From Alligator mississippiensis (Eukaryota; Chordata; Crocodylia; Alligatoridae): a DNA stretch of 64,000 nucleotides. A program made the translations under genes and the position numbers. The stretch covers positions 70,149,895-70,213,894 of the forward strand of contig NC_081833.1 of assembly GCF_030867095.1 (NCBI RefSeq), written 5' to 3'. Shown here in pieces: positions 26,151 to 36,930 of the stretch (within the stretch, counting starts at the first letter, position 1; each line of letters begins with the position of its first letter). The notes under the pieces were generated by a model. It saw nothing but the letters and a program-made list of their open reading frames with translations, was not told where the DNA came from and ran no database searches.

Positions 26151-27269
26151 GCTCGGGTGGTATGTAAACTCCTAGACTGATAGATTCCTATCTATGCATT
26201 CTGGAAATGTCTGGTGCTCAGTCCTCTGCTTTGAAAATCAGCTCGCATCTCTGCAAAGACACCTCTTGGAAGCAGGCTGGCCAGAACCTGTGAAGACTTT
26301 TACAGCGAACACAAAGGCAATGAGCCCTCTTGCCCTGTGACGAGAGGAATTTCCAGGCTGTAGACATTTAGAGCAGATTTTATTTCCCTGTTTGAGCTGA
26401 CTGTGGCTAAGAGTTCGTTAGAACATCTGTTAACATTGTAGTATCCCATAAAATAAATTATGCCAACAAATGGTTTTTTAAAAAATTATTTATTGTAATT
26501 TATATAAATCCAACTAAATCTTACTTATTACATCATGTCACAACCTTTCCTTTCCATTTAGTTTGTCCTTTGGTGCCATTGCCTGTCATGGGCTTGCTTT
26601 CACATAAGGTGCCTGCAGGCAGTACTTTTCTGCTATGTAGATTTTGGCATCTCGCGTGTTTTTCATGGGTTTTCCAAGCCCCCACTGTTATACAACCTGT
26701 GTTATTGGCAGCCAGGCGTGCCTGTGAATTTCCTGTCTTCCCTTTCTCCAGAATTCATATTGTTTTTATTTTAACACATGAGTATAAATGGGTGTTACCA
26801 AGCATAAGAAGCTGTGATGCCAATGCTTCTGTTTTGGCAGTGAGGAGGGACTTCCTGGAGAACACTTGATGGACTTGAGAGCAGACAGCCAACAGACCAA
26901 GAGCTGGGCTGGTAGTGCACGAAAAAAGTTTTGAAGATTGGATTCCTTGCTGCGAATGTCTTTGTTTGTGTGCTATCCTGGCATTACGGGTTCAGAACTG
27001 ACATGATGAACATCCCTGTTACTGAAAGGGAACACAGCTGAATGAGGTTTAAGGGGGAAAAACAGTCCTTGTGTCAGCAAAAGAGCCAGATGAATTCAGC
27101 TGAACGGTGGGGATACCCCTTTCTTCGTATTGTGTCCATTGTCTCTCTCAAAATGCAACATGTACTTTTTTTCCAAGAAAACAAAACAGAACCAGCACCA
27201 ACCCGACCCTGTTCTTTTAAAATCAATTGTAGTGATTGTGCAAAAAGCACATTTGATAACACTGGAAGG

Positions 27270-27395
27270 CAGCAGAGTGGTCAGGTGCACTGGGCAATGA
27301 TATGGGAAGCACATCTGAGTTCTGTTTTGGTTTCTGCTGCTGACCTACAGTGTCACCAAGGACAAGGCACTTCACTCATGTTTCCCTCCAGTCCT
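27270..27395 (+). mobile_element. MIR SINE fragment
   Basis: The order AGAGTGGTCAGGTGCACTGG, GAGTTCTG, CTGCTGCTGACCTACAGTGT and CCAAGGACAAGGCACTTCAC mirrors the MIR core (AGTGGTTAAGAGCA, GGGTTCGAATCCC, CTGCCACTTACTAGCTGTGT, CTTGGGCAAGTCACTTAAC). The copy is diverged, in keeping with MIR age. Confidence 0.6.
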
Positions 27396-28399
27396 TCATC
27401 CTTCATGTTCTGTTTAGATTATTATGTTCTGTCAAAAACTAAAAAAAAAAAACCCCAAAAAAGGGAATGCCTTTTACTATGTGTTCAAACTGTGTGTAGT
27501 ATAGTGGGGCTGTGGTGCTGGTTGCAGCCTCCAGTCGTGACCAATACAAATAAACTACTATTTTTTTCCATCTTAAAAGTCTAGTTTTCTGTTCAGAGCA
27601 ACCCCCTACCCACACTATCAAGTAGGCTGGGGGGACCATTCATCCCAGCAATACATGTATTACAAACCGTTTGTGAAAGGTTTAGTTAAAGGAACAAATT
27701 CCAGAATTCTTTAGTCTCTTTGTGAACATTCCTTGAACAGAGATCATTCATCATGATGAATATTTTACTCAGTCCTGACTGTACAGCTGGTCTGCCATGT
27801 CTGTTCTTCAAGGATCAACTGCTGTGCTGGTTAGATCGCACTTAAAACTTGTGTTCCTACAATAAAACCAGAAACTGTTTCCTTAAGATACAGGTTTTGC
27901 TTGAGATGCAGGTAATTGTGTTCCTGTATCATAGGGCTTAGAACAGGAATTTGACTAGAAAGGCAAATCTAGTTCTTTTTCTGCAGTGCAGCGTTAGAAG
28001 AATATGAGTGGATAGGATATGTTCAGCCACACCAGTCAGGCGATGTACCTGTTAACTGCAGCTCAGCATCTTGCAAGTACTTACATTTCACTTGTCTAGA
28101 CAGGGTTTTTAGTTGCCCTTTGCCAGACAATGCAAGTGTTCATGGCTTGATTTTATCACTCTACAGCGACTGGACTCTAGGGGGACCACCGCCAGGACTA
28201 TTACAATAGATAATTTCAGCGCAAGTTGCAAGAGTTTAGCTCTTGGACCTTTAACCCTTGATTGATGTGGCTAAATTGGCAAAACTCTTTTTGGGTACTT
28301 TTCCCCACATCCCCTATTCAAACCCCTTCCTGTTCAAACTTACCACACAAAGCCTGGGGAAGCCCAGCAACTCCCTCCAGATTGCCCCAGCTCTTTGCC

Positions 28400-28900
28400 A
28401 GGGCCATGCAGGTTACTCCCACCCACAGTCCTGGGGTCCCCCTTTGGCGAGGAAGAGCTCCAGCCCCAGTGCATTGGGAGCAGCCACAGGTGCTGGATGG
28501 GAGCTGTGCTGGCTGCAGCCAGGAGGTGGCAGGTAAGGCTGGGCTGGCTCGCAGTGCTGTCCAGGGCAAGGTGGAAGGTAGGGTTGGGCTGGGGGCCAAG
28601 CCTGGGACTGGGGTTGACACTGGGGCTTCACCTGCCAGGAGGTACTGGGGAAGCACCACTGCCTCTGGGCCCAGGTGTGGAGCACCTGCTGCATGGAGGC
28701 CGGCAGGTGGGTGGGGCTGCTTCTGCCCAGGGTCCCCCACAGTACCAGCAGAGGCTGGAGCCAGAGCTGCTAGGGTCCGAGTGTGGCTTGTCCAGGGCCT
28801 GCCGTGTGGTGCCAGGAAGGCAAGCAGACGGGGTTGCTTCTGCCCAGCTTCTCCTATAGCACCATCAGAGGCCAGAGCTGGAGCTGCTGCCCATGCCACC
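28400..28900. repeat. GC-rich, CpG-poor sequence with a tandemly duplicated unit of about 117 bases
   Basis: GGGGCTGCTTCTGCCCAG at 28713 recurs as GGGGTTGCTTCTGCCCAG at 28830, and in both copies the same blocks follow (CACCATCAGAGGC or CAGCAGAGGC, then a GAGCTGCT block). Diverged pieces of the same sequence continue upstream. The open frames here (241 codons forward, 193 reverse) are low-complexity Gly/Ala/Pro products of the repeat. Confidence 0.55.
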
Positions 28901-29221
28901 TGCCTGATCGAATCAACTGGCGGACTTAATATAATCCATGGGCAGTATTTTGCTTGCCCTTGCCTGTCTGCACCAAACAGCTGTTAGAGAAACAGTACCA
29001 ATTTTGAGCAGCTTGGCATCACAATAGATTTGAACTGGTGGTTTGTCAAGGAGGCCTGTCTAGTCTACCAGCACAAATTTACACCAAAATGACTCAAAAG
29101 TAGGACTAGATTTCCTACTTTTAAAATTCTTTTGGTGTTAAATTTTGTGTGTGGTACACACATTTTGCACTGATTTATTCTGATTGTTTTGGCTATAGCA
29201 TTAGTTTTGACTGCAATAGCC

Positions 29222-29345
29222 AATAGGTCCCGGCGAGACCAGTGCCCTTTTGTGCTAGACAGTGCACATGTTTGTACACATTATAGAATTATAGAAAAAT
29301 AGGGCTGGAAGGGACCTCGGGAGATCATCTAGTCCAAGGGAGGAT
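29222..29345 (-). mobile_element. CR1 tail fragment next to an older repeat piece
   Basis: AGGGCTGGAAGGGACCTCGG and GAGATCATCTAGTCCA (29302-29336) are the reverse complement of the CR1 3' end, preceded by ATAGAATTATAG, the CR1 tail microsatellite. Just before it, TTTTGTGCTAGACAGTGCAC resembles an older SINE/LINE tail (TTGTGCTAGGCACTGTAC). Both are short. Confidence 0.65.
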
Positions 29346-29927
29346 CATTCCTTTCTAAGCCATCCCTGCTTTAATCTAAATCAAGGGTGTCCTTTTCTTT
29401 ATTTGATAGGATGTTACACAGATTCAAAGCCATGGATTAGAACAGATTTGGTTATTTCAGGGTAAACTGATGTGTAGCTCTAGCCTAAGAAAGATGCATC
29501 TAAGACAAGGTTGTTACCAGTTGGTATTGTTCAGGCCTGACAGGCCAGTTTGCCTAAGGTTGCAATACAAATAATCATCAATGCTCCAAAAATACCTGTA
29601 GTATGAAAGGCCCTTTAAAAAGAGAATTCTCTCTCATAATTAAAGATGTAATTCATGTCACCAAGATTAATATTATTTTTCAGTGTTTAACTAGACCACT
29701 TAATTAGCACCATTCCATAATACTAAATCTGTGGGGGGAATGGTTATTGATTTCCCATTTTTGTCCTAATTAGTCTTTGGTACTGGTATTCAACAAAAAA
29801 TATCCCAGTAATTCCCAGGATTTCTAGTAATTCTGTTGAAACATCAGTATCTTTATTAAAATATGGCATGATGGGAGGAGGCAGGAAGGCTGGATCTGAC
29901 TTGTGGTCTATCTAGTTCTATATCCCT

Positions 29928-31175
29928 TAGATTCATAGATGTTAGGGTCGGAAGGGACCTCAGTAGATCATCGAGTCCCACCCCCTGCCCTGGGCAGGAA
30001 AGAGTACTGGGGTCAGATGACCCCAACTACGTGCTTGTCCAGCCTCCTCTTAAAGACCCCCAGGGTATGGGAGAGCACCACCTCCCTTGGGAGCCCGTTC
30101 CAGATTCTGGCAACCCTTACTGTGAAGTTCTTTCTAATGTCCAACCTAAATCTGCTCTCTGTCAATCTGTGGCAATTGTTCCTGGTTACTCCAGGGGGTG
30201 CCCTAGTGAATAGAGCATCTCCTGTTCCTTGCTGCCACCCCCTGATGAATGTATATGCAGCCACAAGATCACCTCTCAGCCTTCTCTTGCGAAGAGATCT
30301 AGGTCCCTCAGTCTCTCTTCACAGGACCTTGCCTCCTCTGAATCCTCTCAGGATTCTCCACATCCCTCTTGAAGTGCGGCATCCAAAACTGGACGCAGTA
30401 CTCCAACTGCAGCCTGACCAGTGCTGCATAGAGGGGAAGCATCACCTCCTTGGACCTGTTTGTCATTAGCACCTGGTAATGTATGATAAAGTGCGGTTAG
30501 CCTTGTTGATCACTTCATCACATTGATCACTTGATCACATTGATGACTCATTTTCACCTATGACTTTCAACTATGACAACGATGTTCAACTATGACAACT
30601 ATTTTCAACTATGACTCCAAGATCCCTTTCTGCTGCTGTGCTGCTGAGAAGGTCATCCCCCAGCCTGTAAGTGTGTTGGTGGTTCCTTTTGTCCAGGTGC
30701 AGCATTTTGCACTTGTCTTTGTTGAACTGGATCCTATTTCCTTCTGTCCATTTTTCTAACCTGTCCAGATCTGCCTGGATCCATTCCCTACCCTCTGGTG
30801 TGTTAACTTTGCCCCATAATTTGGTATCATCTTCAAACTTGGACAGGGTGCTCTCCACACCCTCGTCCAAATCACTGATGAAGACATTGAATAGCACCGG
30901 TTCAAGGCCTGAGCCTTGCAGAACTGCACTGCCCACATCTTTCCAGGTCGATATCAACCCATCCACCACCACTCTCTGGGTGCAACCCCCTAAGCCAATT
31001 TGCCACCCACCTGACCATGTAATCATCTGCATCACAGCCTGTCAGTTTACTTACGAGAACAGACTGAGATACTGTGTCGAAGGCCTTCTTAAAGTCTAGG
31101 TAGATGACATTTACTTTGACTCCTGCGTCTAAGCATTTTGTGACCTGGTCATAAAAAGAAACAAGGTTAGTCGTC
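29928..31175 (-). mobile_element. CR1 LINE, 5'-truncated, with broken reverse-transcriptase ORF
   Basis: Read on the minus strand, this is about 1.25 kb of CR1 ending in the typical CR1 tail (here seen as ATTCATAGATGTTAGGGTCG on the plus strand). Two reading blocks are clear. The first, 31160-30586, carries reverse-transcriptase motif A (DFKKAFDTV) and a PVLFNVFISDLD motif. The second, 30264-30013, is the C-terminal block (LFTRAPPGVTRNN then RLTESRFRLDIRKN). The metal-binding FADD box reads FEDD at 30838-30827, and a frame break plus small duplications at about 30510-30615 separate the two blocks, so the copy is dead. The 5' part (ORF1, endonuclease) is missing. Confidence 0.9.
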
Positions 31176-31464
31176 CATCTCGGACAGTGAATAGTACTAG
31201 ATATCCTAAAACCCAGCAGCTAGATGCATCTCCCATGATTGCCTTGCCTTAATTCCTAAATTAGAGATTGATTAAGCCTTGAAGCCTGAGGTTCCAAAAT
31301 CACAAAATGTCCCAAATCACTTCCAGACGAGTTAGTGCTAGCAAACATTATTCTGGCTATTCTTACTAAAATCTGGACTTCAACAATGTCTTGTTGCAAT
31401 GAGTTTCACAGTCTAATGAAGCTTTATTAATTTTTGCCTAGCATTTGAATCACAGGAGTGAGGA

Positions 31465-31630
31465 TCTAATTTGGGGTTTATTCTCAACTCTTCCAGTAAC
31501 TCCCTGCAGAAACTGTCGACAAGTCCCTTAAATTGTCTTCGTCCAGAGACGTTATGCATGTCACACAGGTGCTGCATCAACAGACTGACATCTTCAAAGT
31601 GTTTTGAGATTCTCATGGGAAAATGTATCG
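31465..31630 (+). mobile_element. MIR-like SINE fragment
   Basis: CCAGTAACTCCCTGCAGAAA, CGACAAGTCCCTTAAATTGT and a final TTCAAAGTGTTTTGAGATTC block follow the MIR order (tRNA-related part to the AAAGCGCTTTGAGATC tail). The copy is diverged but nearly complete at its 3' side. Confidence 0.5.
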
Positions 31631-31637
31631 CATAGAG

Positions 31638-32098
31638 CAACCGTGCTGGTCAGAGACAAGAAGACATACAAAAAACTAGAACGCTTGGTTCCAAAATGAT
31701 ACCTTTTATGAGACCAACTGGGAAATCACAAGAAAACTGTCCTTTTCTGCAAGCTTTTGGGATCAAAGTCCCTTCGTCAGGCTCAGGGAAAAGTACAGAT
31801 GGTACAAAATAGTTAGAAGTCCCCATGGGTAGGAAATAAACTTAATTTTTGCACAGAGGGAGCTGAAGGTGGAAGGCTGTCCCTTGGGGTCGATGAGAGT
31901 GTCTTTGTGAGCTGTGTGGAGTAGCTCTTTGATGTGTAGATCAGGTAGGATTCCTCCCCTGGAGGTGTCTGACAGCAGGCAGGGAGGTAGAAAATCTTTC
32001 TTGTTGTTCTGCAATGAAGTTTTAAATCCCAAATCGGCAAGAATTGACATCTTCCCCCTAGTTTTTTGTATCTTCTCGTCTCAGACTAACACGCTATT
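31638..32098 (-). mobile_element. Penelope-like retroelement remnant with inverted ends
   Basis: The left end (31641-31678, CCGTGCTGGTCAGAGACAAG onward) is an imperfect inverted copy of the right end (32059-32094, whose reverse complement starts GCGTGTTAGTCTGAGACGAG); both share TACAAAAAACTA. The GTGTTAGTCTGA word and the minus-strand block at 31700-31785 with a hammerhead-type core (CTGACGA, then a GGGA/TCCC hairpin) are hallmarks I associate with Penelope-like elements in reptiles. An open frame of 95 codons lies between the ends on the minus strand (32050-31763); I do not recognise a domain in it. The family name is from memory. Confidence 0.55.
31755..31780 (-). ncRNA. Degenerate hammerhead-ribozyme-like core
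   Basis: On the minus strand: CTGACGA (31780-31774, fits CUGANGA), then A, then the hairpin GGGACTTTGATCCC (31772-31759), then AAAA where an active ribozyme has GAAA. The change of that G fits CpG decay (CCCGAAA to CCCAAAA). It is followed by GCTTGC, where Penelope-type hammerheads have a very short stem III. The loss of the conserved G should abolish self-cleavage. Confidence 0.45.
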
Positions 32099-32480
32099 AA
32101 GTATACCCGTGAATAAAATCATTATTTTAACGTTATTAATGCAATTTCTTTCAGCCTCATCAAGAGAACAGGTTCTCTCCTCATATCTTAGTGCCTCCAG
32201 TCCAGACTGGAGCCTGGAAGAGCAGAAGCAAGGGGGGAAACCCCCCTCGTTCCTTTCCTTGCACACTACACTCGGAGTAGGATGGCGATAGGTTTGGAGA
32301 TGTTTTATCGAGACCAGCTTGCCAAAGTCTGTTGGCAGTAGCTGTCTGAAAGCATCTATGGGACTCCTGGAAAAAGTGAAGGGGGTTAGAGGATTTCCAC
32401 TCCTCCCGCCAAGTCCGAAAGCTTCTCTGACCCGTCTGTGCCCACAACCCAGGTTATTTTGGCTCGCAATCAGCGTGCGG
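32099..32480. other. Intergenic sequence before the minisatellite, nothing recognised
   Basis: Open frames on both strands are short and motif-free. Composition moves from AT-rich to mixed. No RNA or repeat was recognised. Confidence 0.5.
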
Positions 32481-32857
32481 ACCCTCGCTCTGGGGCTGAG
32501 GGGCGGCTTGGTGACGGACTAGGGGTCCGTGCCTGGCTCTCCCTGAGACAGCCGGTGTCCGGACTCTGGCTCTGAGGGGCGGCATGGTGGCGGATGAGGG
32601 GTCCGTGCCCGGCTGTCTCTGAGGCAGCAGACAGTTGGACCACGCTCTGGCTCTGAGGGCAGCTTGATGGCAAACCCCGGGTCCATGTCTGGCTCTCCCT
32701 GAGACAGCTGGTGTCTGGACTCTGGCTCTAGATGGGGCGGCTTGATGGCGGACGAGGGGTCCACGCCTGCCTCTCGCTGAGGCAGCACACTTGAACTCCG
32801 GCTCCGAGGGGCGGCTTGGTGGCGGGCAAGGGGCTGGCGTCTGGACTCTGGCTTCAC
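32481..32857. repeat. GC-rich minisatellite, about five 76-82 base units
   Basis: Tandem copies start at about 32481, 32563, 32642, 32719 and 32795, with lengths of about 82, 79, 77, 76 and 50 (the last is internally deleted), followed by a stub ACTCTGGCTTCAC at 32845. Shared landmarks in each copy are CTCTGGCTCTGAGGGGCGGC, a GGGGTCC block and a CTCCCTGAGACAGC block. A further stub lies at 33037-33067, beyond a GT/AT-rich insert. Unit lengths are not multiples of three and vary, so the reverse-strand open frames across it are not genes. Confidence 0.85.
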
Positions 32858-32940
32858 GAGATTGCAACTGGGGTGAAGTGAGGAAAGGTCTGAGGGTAAC
32901 ATGCTTTAAGGTGTGTGAGAGCAAGCTTATGCAAGATGCT

Positions 32941-32998
32941 GTGTGTGTGTGTGTGTGTATATTTTATATATATAATTTTTTTTAAAGATGTAACTTTC
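32941..32998. repeat. (GT)9 microsatellite followed by AT/T-rich tract
   Basis: Nine GT units (32941-32958) run into TATATATA and poly-T sequence. It separates the main minisatellite from its outlying stub at 33037-33067. Simple repeats such as this vary in length. Confidence 0.9.
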
Positions 32999-33301
32999 TC
33001 TCTCGATATAGAAATTTGTTTTTTTTTTTAAAAAAGCAGGTGTCTGGACTCTGACTGAGGGGCCAGCCTTTGCCAACCTGCCTGCTGGGGGCTTCCCAGC
33101 TGGGCACAAGGGCACAGCAGTGGAGATCCCCAGCTCGAGGCCCCGTGGGGTGGGGACGGTGCCAGGGGGAGGCCCGGCTGTTCCTGAGGGAGCGCGGGGG
33201 CCATGAGCTCATCCTTCAGTGGGGACCCCGCGGGGGGAGGGGCGCAGCCAACCGCCCCCAACCGTCCCAACCGCCCCGCCAGCTGCGGCTCGGGCCGCCA
33301 T

Positions 33302-33309
33302 TGACGTCA
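33302..33309 (+). promoter_or_regulatory. Consensus CRE (TGACGTCA)
   Basis: A perfect palindromic cAMP response element, TGACGTCA, lies about 320 bases before the CMIP ATG. Its left edge abuts a YY1-like GCCGCCAT at 33294-33301. CREB/ATF proteins bind this site in CpG-island promoters. Presence is seen; use is inferred. Confidence 0.6.
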
Positions 33310-33319
33310 GAGCGGGCGG

Positions 33320-33325
33320 CACGTG
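33320..33325 (+). promoter_or_regulatory. Canonical E-box (CACGTG)
   Basis: CACGTG, the palindromic E-box bound by USF, MYC/MAX and related bHLH-ZIP factors, lies 10 bases after the CRE and 12 bases before the CCAAT box. The tight spacing within a CpG island supports a real promoter module, though one six-base site alone is weak evidence. Confidence 0.5.
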
Positions 33326-33326
33326 A

Positions 33327-34215
<889 letters not shown>

Positions 34216-35934
34216 GTTAATTCACAAGGTGCAAATCTGCCCAGACTTTTTGGTTTTGTGGCCATCTACCAGCCTGTATGGAAACCAGCGCGGCTATTTG
34301 TCCAGACTTTTGTTGTTGTTGTTAGTCATGGGCCATTTTGGGGATTGTTGGAAAATATATTCAGAAACTTAGAAAAAGCCTCCAGATCTCTGGCACCAGG
34401 CTGGGCCCTGCCTAGATTAGAGGTGGTTTTTTTTTAATGGTAGCCTGAATGCTTACGTGTATGTAATACGTAGCTGGGCTCGTATATTGATTTCAGAAGC
34501 TTTCTGAAAGGGTTGAAATCTCGCTTGATTGAGAGAGATTCAGCCACAGGTCTACCTTTAATCTTTATTTAAATCCCATCAGTGGTTACCTACATTCATA
34601 ATTTGCTCTATGATAATATGTGGGGAGCCTTTACTGAAGCATTTGTTTTGTTGAATTAAATTAAAACAAGTGCATTCAGTTATCGATAGGAAATGAATAT
34701 GCTCCTGGTTTATTTTTTCCAATCTCTTTAATCATTGGGGGGGGGGCTGTGTGCGGCTCTGTGGGTGACTGGGCGCACCCCTGTTCTGTGTGTGTGGGTT
34801 AACCCTAATGTTAAAATCTTGGACTGGGATTTTGTTTTCTAATGGTACATAGTGTTTTTTTTCTTCCCTCTTTGTTTTAAAACTTCTTTGTAACTTTACA
34901 ACGTTTTAAAAACAAATCTGGTTTTTACTCTTACAATGATATTTTTATGTTTTCGGGGAAAATGAGCGTCATGAAATTTGGAGAGGAAACAACTTGTTTC
35001 TGAAACTCAAATTTGCAAATGACAGTTGACGTGTTGGCAAAGTTCACATTGGGGAGGATACAGGTTGCTTTTAATTTTGAAACCAGATTCTTTCAGCAGA
35101 GACTGTGAATATATTGCTTCTTTCTAGGCCTCGGTTTGGGTGCTGAGTGTGGTGGTTGCATATCTTGTTCAGACCTTGACAATGTGATCACAAATGTTGT
35201 CTCTCTCTTTGAGGGTGGTACAGGACAGTCAGTTGTAAGTAAGCAAATTCATGATGTAAAAAGGCACATATATGATGTACACAATACACATCAGTATTCA
35301 AATATAATACAAATGTCATATGTACAATATCACTTGTATACACAGGTCTTACTGTACACTTGAATCAAATGGCATTTGGTATAGTACTATGGAACAATGA
35401 CATGGAGCAGTTTTACATATATTTACAACCATATAAAACTTCATTGACTCTGGCATTTTACTGATGTATGAATTACTTATTTTCTCAATGGGACATTGAG
35501 AGATTAGGGCAGGTTCATTGGCTTCACTCTGGTCTCCCCAAAAGAAATTCAGACCATGAGACTGGATTAGCTTCTCTATGGTTTTCCATCAGTGGTACAT
35601 TTAGATGGGCAAAATTAGGCTAGTGCTGTGTCTGGTAGATTTCCCATAATTTGTTATGGAAATAGAACAGGTGTGTGTGTCAGTGCAAACATCTCTTCTA
35701 CACTGTATTTTGCCAGAAAAAGTATCCAAAGAAGATGCATGTGCAGGAAATACAGACTTCAGCCAGAGTATCTGCCTAAGTGCTTGATGTGGTTCTTTTT
35801 CATGTCTAATGAGCTGCCACCATGGTCGTCTTCTGTTCCACTGGGCTGTCTCCAAACGGCGTTAGTAACTCTTTTCACATGGCACTCCTGTAAAAGAAGG
35901 ATCAGGGGGCAGTGAAGTATTAAAGGAGAACCTT

Positions 35935-35938
35935 CCCC

Positions 35939-35969
<31 letters not shown>

Positions 35970-35976
35970 AAAAAAA
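35935..35976. repeat. C25 homopolymer joined to A17 homopolymer
   Basis: A run of 25 C is followed directly by 17 A, with no other base between. On the minus strand this is T17-G25. Such long C runs are rare and unstable and are hard to sequence, so the exact length may be wrong. Confidence 0.9.
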
Positions 35977-36869
35977 GAGACATGAGTATATAATAAGTTC
36001 CTAGATTGTGTTAATAAGTTCACATTCTCTTTGCAGTTGCCATCATAAATACTTCTGAAAGTAGGGGGAGAAAAAAGTGCAATAGTGGTATTGGTAAGGA
36101 GATGCTTGCTTTATGTTTTTAATGTATGAAAGGAATACAGATACACCAGAGATTCACTTCTGTTTGTACAATAAAGGTCAAACTCTGCTTTCTGGCAAGG
36201 TTTAAACCCTTTATCAGACAACAAGCTAGTAGTTTTTTAAAATAATTTCCAGTTTGCTGTATGGTAGTGCTCTAATTAACGTGCAGTCTGCTCTCATTTC
36301 TGTCTCTGTGGGATGCATAAGTAACAGAAAGAGACTAAAGCCGTCGGTGCACCAGTGTCTCATGTTGCCGGTTTCATTGTTATCCATGTGAGCTCCATTT
36401 TGTTGAGCAGTAGGTTATTTTTTCCTTTGTGCTTGGTTTTGCACCTGTAATTATCATTTCTGAGTGCTAGATCATCAAGTGAATACAGTGTATTTAGAAC
36501 TATGCCCTGCTTGCCTGATTTGTGCAGGTACTGTCTCTGATTTTAAAAAGGACTACACAGGGGAGCTAGTGGAGCAGAATATTGCCCAAATTCACTTACT
36601 TGTTGCTTAAATATTTGCTTGTTGTTCTGCCAGGGTTTAGAGAGAGAGATTTTTATTTTTTATATTTGGTTTTTAAGGAGTCATAAACGTGCAAATCAAA
36701 CTGGTTTCAAAAGCGTTTAGAAATGGAAAACAGACTGACTTGGGTGCTAAAAACTGCGTATCCCAATTCCTGCATAGATAGTGAAATAGAAGTGGCTCAA
36801 ATCTTCAGTTTCTGTGGAAGGTGAGTCAAGTGGACCCTCTGATAATGAGGCCACTTTTACAGGTGGAGC

Positions 36870-36930
36870 ATTTCACTTTCAAGGTGCTTTACAAACATTA
36901 ACTAATGAATCCTTGTGTCATTCCTGTGCA
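36870..36930 (+). mobile_element. Short MIR/L2 tail fragment
   Basis: CAAGGTGCTTTACAAACATT followed by AACTAATGAATCCTTG matches the MIR/L2 tail (GCGCTTTACAAACATTAACTCATTTAATCCTC). Only about 60 bases are recognisable. Confidence 0.5.

Larger units (their letters stand above)
25542..28399. other. Intergenic sequence, two MIR-like fragments, no gene
   Basis: I recognise no exon. A 180-codon open frame at 27042-27584 runs across a MIR-like fragment and has no family features. An AT-rich stretch lies at 26440-26530. The remainder is plain. Confidence 0.6.

Noticed and set aside
27042-27584. 180-codon forward frame
   Set aside because: It covers a MIR-like fragment and a poly-A stretch that codes for a Lys run; no conserved motif.
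28262-28987. 241-codon forward and 193-codon reverse frames
   Set aside because: Low-complexity Gly/Ala/Pro-rich translations of a GC-rich duplicated repeat, open on both strands, with no known domain.
32454-32924. 156-codon reverse frame with repeated RHQAAP and TPAVSGRARHGP motifs
   Set aside because: The repeats follow from the minisatellite. Unit lengths vary and are not multiples of three, so no protein repeat is being kept.
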